Source of the DNA: Petaurus breviceps papuanus
Lineage: Eukaryota; Chordata; Mammalia; Diprotodontia; Petauridae
Length of the DNA stretch: 64,000 nucleotides
Direction: 5' to 3'
Assembly (NCBI GenBank): GCA_028583685.1
Contig: JAMXIF010001194.1
Location: forward strand, 5,932,049-5,996,048
Shown in pieces: positions 40,601-43,600 of this stretch. The position numbers and the translations under genes are program-made. Each line of letters begins with the position of its first letter. Positions within the stretch are counted from its first letter, which is position 1. The notes beneath the pieces are model-generated. The model was not told the origin of the DNA. It saw only the letters and a list, made by a program, of their open reading frames with translations, and searched no databases.

Positions 40601-43600
40601 CTCTTGAAAAAGATCCCAAAAAGAGAACTCCTAGGAATATCATAGCCAAGTTCCAGAGTTCCCAGGGCACAGAGAAAATATTACAAGCTGTCAGGAAGAA
40701 ACAATTCTAGTATTGTGGAAACACAATCAGGATAACACAAGATCTAGCAGCTTCTACATTAAAGGACCAAAGGGCTTGGAATGTGATAATCCGGAGGTCA
40801 AAGGAGTTAGGATTAAAACCAAGAATTACCTTCCCAGCAAAACTGAGTATAATACTTCAGGGGAAAATATTGTCATTCAATGAAATAGAGGATTTTCAAG
40901 AATTCTTGATGAAAAAAACCAGAGCTTAACAGAAAATTTGACTTTCATATACAAGAAGCAAGAGAAGCATGAGAAGGTAAACAGGAAAAAGAAATCATAA
41001 GGAACTTATTACATTCCTACACAGGAAAAAAAAGATAATTTGTAACTCATGAGACTTTTCTCAGTATGGGGATAGTTGAAGGGATTATGTATGTTTATAT
41101 GCGTATACATATATACGTATGTAGTATAGGAGGGTGTATGTGTGTATAAATACATATGTGAGTGTGTGTATATGTGTGTACATGTATACATAGACATAGG
41201 GCCCAGGATCAGCTGAATAGGAAGAGATGATATCTAAAAAAAAATTAAGAGGTGAGAGAGGAATATAATGGGAAAAAAAAGAAAAGGAGAGACAGAATAG
41301 GGTAAATTATCTCATATAAAAGAGGCGAGAGAAAATTATCACAATGGAAGGGAAGACAAGGAAGATAAAAGGGAGTGGGTGAACCTTACTCTCATTGAAT
41401 TTGGCTTAAGGAGGGAATAATATACACACTCAGGTGGGTATCTTACCCTACAGGAAAGTAGGGGGGAAGGGGATAAGAGGGGGTACAATCAAGAGGAGGG
41501 CAGATTGGGGAAGAGGATAGTTAGAAGCAAACACTTTTGAAAAGGGACAGGGTCAAAGTATAAAACAGAATGAGTAGTGGGCAGGATAGGATACAGAGAA
41601 TACAGTTGGTCTTTCACAACATAACTACTATGGAAATGTTTTGCGTAACTACACATGTACAACCTATATTGAATTGCTTATCTTCCCAGTGGGGGTGGAT
41701 GGGGAGGGAAGAAGGGAAAGAATCTGGAAATCGAATGTTTAAAAACAAATGTTAAAAAAAAAATGTTTTACATGCAGCTGGGAAAAAAGACACACAGGCA
41801 CTGGGATATAGAAATCCATTTTGCCCTACCTGAAAGTTGGGGGGGATGGGAGAGGATATAAGAGAGAGAAGATTAGGGGAAGGAGTATTCAGTAGGCTCA
41901 ATATCTTGGGGTGAAGGTGGGGAAAGACAGGGAGAAAATTTGTTAACTCAAAATCGTGTGGAAATGAATATTGAAAGCTAAAATAAATAAATAAAAGATT
42001 AATTACAAAAAAACTTTTAAAAAGTTCTGATCTAAGCGATCTGAGAGTATCAGAGGTTAATTATGAAGTAAAATAAAAATATCTAAACATATCAGAGTAA
42101 CTCTTTAAAGCATAAAGATCAAAATATCTAGAGCCAAAAAGATTCTTAAAAATAAAGAACACCACACCTTATCCTTCCCAACTTCATTTTTCAGATGAGG
42201 AAACTGAGGCCCAGAGAAGTTAAAAGAGTTGCCCAAGATCACTTGACTCCAAATCTCGTTCTCTATTATACCAGATCTATATTTCCTTCTCAAAGGGAGA
42301 AGAAACTACCCCAAGAACAGACATCAAACATAGAAATTTTGCTTAAAGGGTTATTCTCCCAATACCAGTGGACTACCCCAGAGGGCTTTGGAATAATGAT
42401 CCACCTCATAATCAGTTGGTCTCTCTTGCTTAAAATACAAGTTTAATTTCTAAACAGTTTCCCTTTAGCTTCTGTTTATAAAACTGATACCTTGCTTGAA
42501 CACATAAGCAAGGACAATGATCTCTGTAGCTGACCACAATGCTATCCACTTTTGAAGCAGAGAAACTTAAATGCTCATCCATTTTAAAAAGGAAATATAG
42601 TAGGTAGCTTAATGTTTCAATTCAGTCTCAAGTTTGAGATAATCCCCTGGGATGGGAAGGGAAGGAATTTGGAAAGTGTGGCTTAGCATCATAAAAGATC
42701 ACTAAATTTGGAGTCTGAAAACCTGGGTCTGGAATCTCGGTTGTGAGAATCTGTGTGCATATGGCCAGATGGCTTTCCCTTCCTGGGCACTGCTCACTGT
42801 CTGTAAAATGGGTATAATAATATTTGCATACTCTACCTCACTACTTTGGCTAAGGTGCCTTGTAAACTGTCAAGGACTGTATAAAACTGAGTTCTGCATA
42901 ATTAATTATAGTATAATTAATGATTATATAATGATCAGTCCTAATACTCACATAATTAGGAGAACAAATACTTGATTTTTGTGAATTATATCACAAGTCA
43001 GCATGACAGAGGATATAAAAACACTTTCCTGCTGAGTGAGCAACCTCTATATGGAAGCAATGGACATTCTTAGCTATATGAGAAACTTGGAAGGAAAACT
43101 AATTAGGAGCTCATTATAAACAAACATAAAATGGGCAACTCTGTTTCCAGGGTCTACACTCACATGAAGGGAGACAAATGAGTTCTTTTGGTTTTAGTAA
43201 TAGAATATGCTTCAACATGAAAGGACTTCTTAAAGGTATGTGGCTTTTAAATTACACCACATGCCTTTTAAACACTGGCCATTCCTGCTGCTAATCAAGA
43301 CCTCTTACTCTTTTCTAATTCCATACTTATCTTAAGGCAAAAACTTCTTGCTTAAAGTCCAACTAATTCTCTCATTTATTTCTAAGTGTGTTTATCCCAA
43401 AACACTGCATCCAGTCATTTGTCTTCATTCTATTTCATTAGCAATTATCTACTCTGATTCCTAGTTTCCTGATAACTCCTTGGGAAATTGCCAATTTCAG
43501 GCTTGTAAAAACGTGCAAGGAATGGCCCACATCCCAAGTTTTAGCTGACTGGAGGCTTTACCTCGTCTGGGCTGGATGCCTGGTATACCCGGCACGAGTC

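Larger units (their letters stand above)
39154..42016 (+). mobile_element. Half-L1 (HAL1-like) copy 1, 15-bp TSD
   Basis: About 2.86 kb. 5' end ttgggggtggagccaagatg; ORF1-like region 39955-40972; then a roughly 1-kb 3' UTR with TA/TG runs (41085-41190) and an AATAAA-rich end. There is no ORF2. Flanked by identical ttaaaaagttctgat (39139-39153 and 42017-42031). Known HAL1 elements are L1 derivatives that keep ORF1 only; this fits that plan. Confidence 0.85.
38964..42028 (+). mobile_element. hAT-like element split by half-L1 copy 1
   Basis: Outer parts 38964-39153 and 42017-42028 together form one small element of the same type as 28043-28226 (ggattcttaatttctttgta, catggacacctttggcaggt). It is flanked by identical 8-mers gatctaag (38956-38963 and 42029-42036), even though 2.86 kb of half-L1 now sits inside it. 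Confidence 0.7.
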
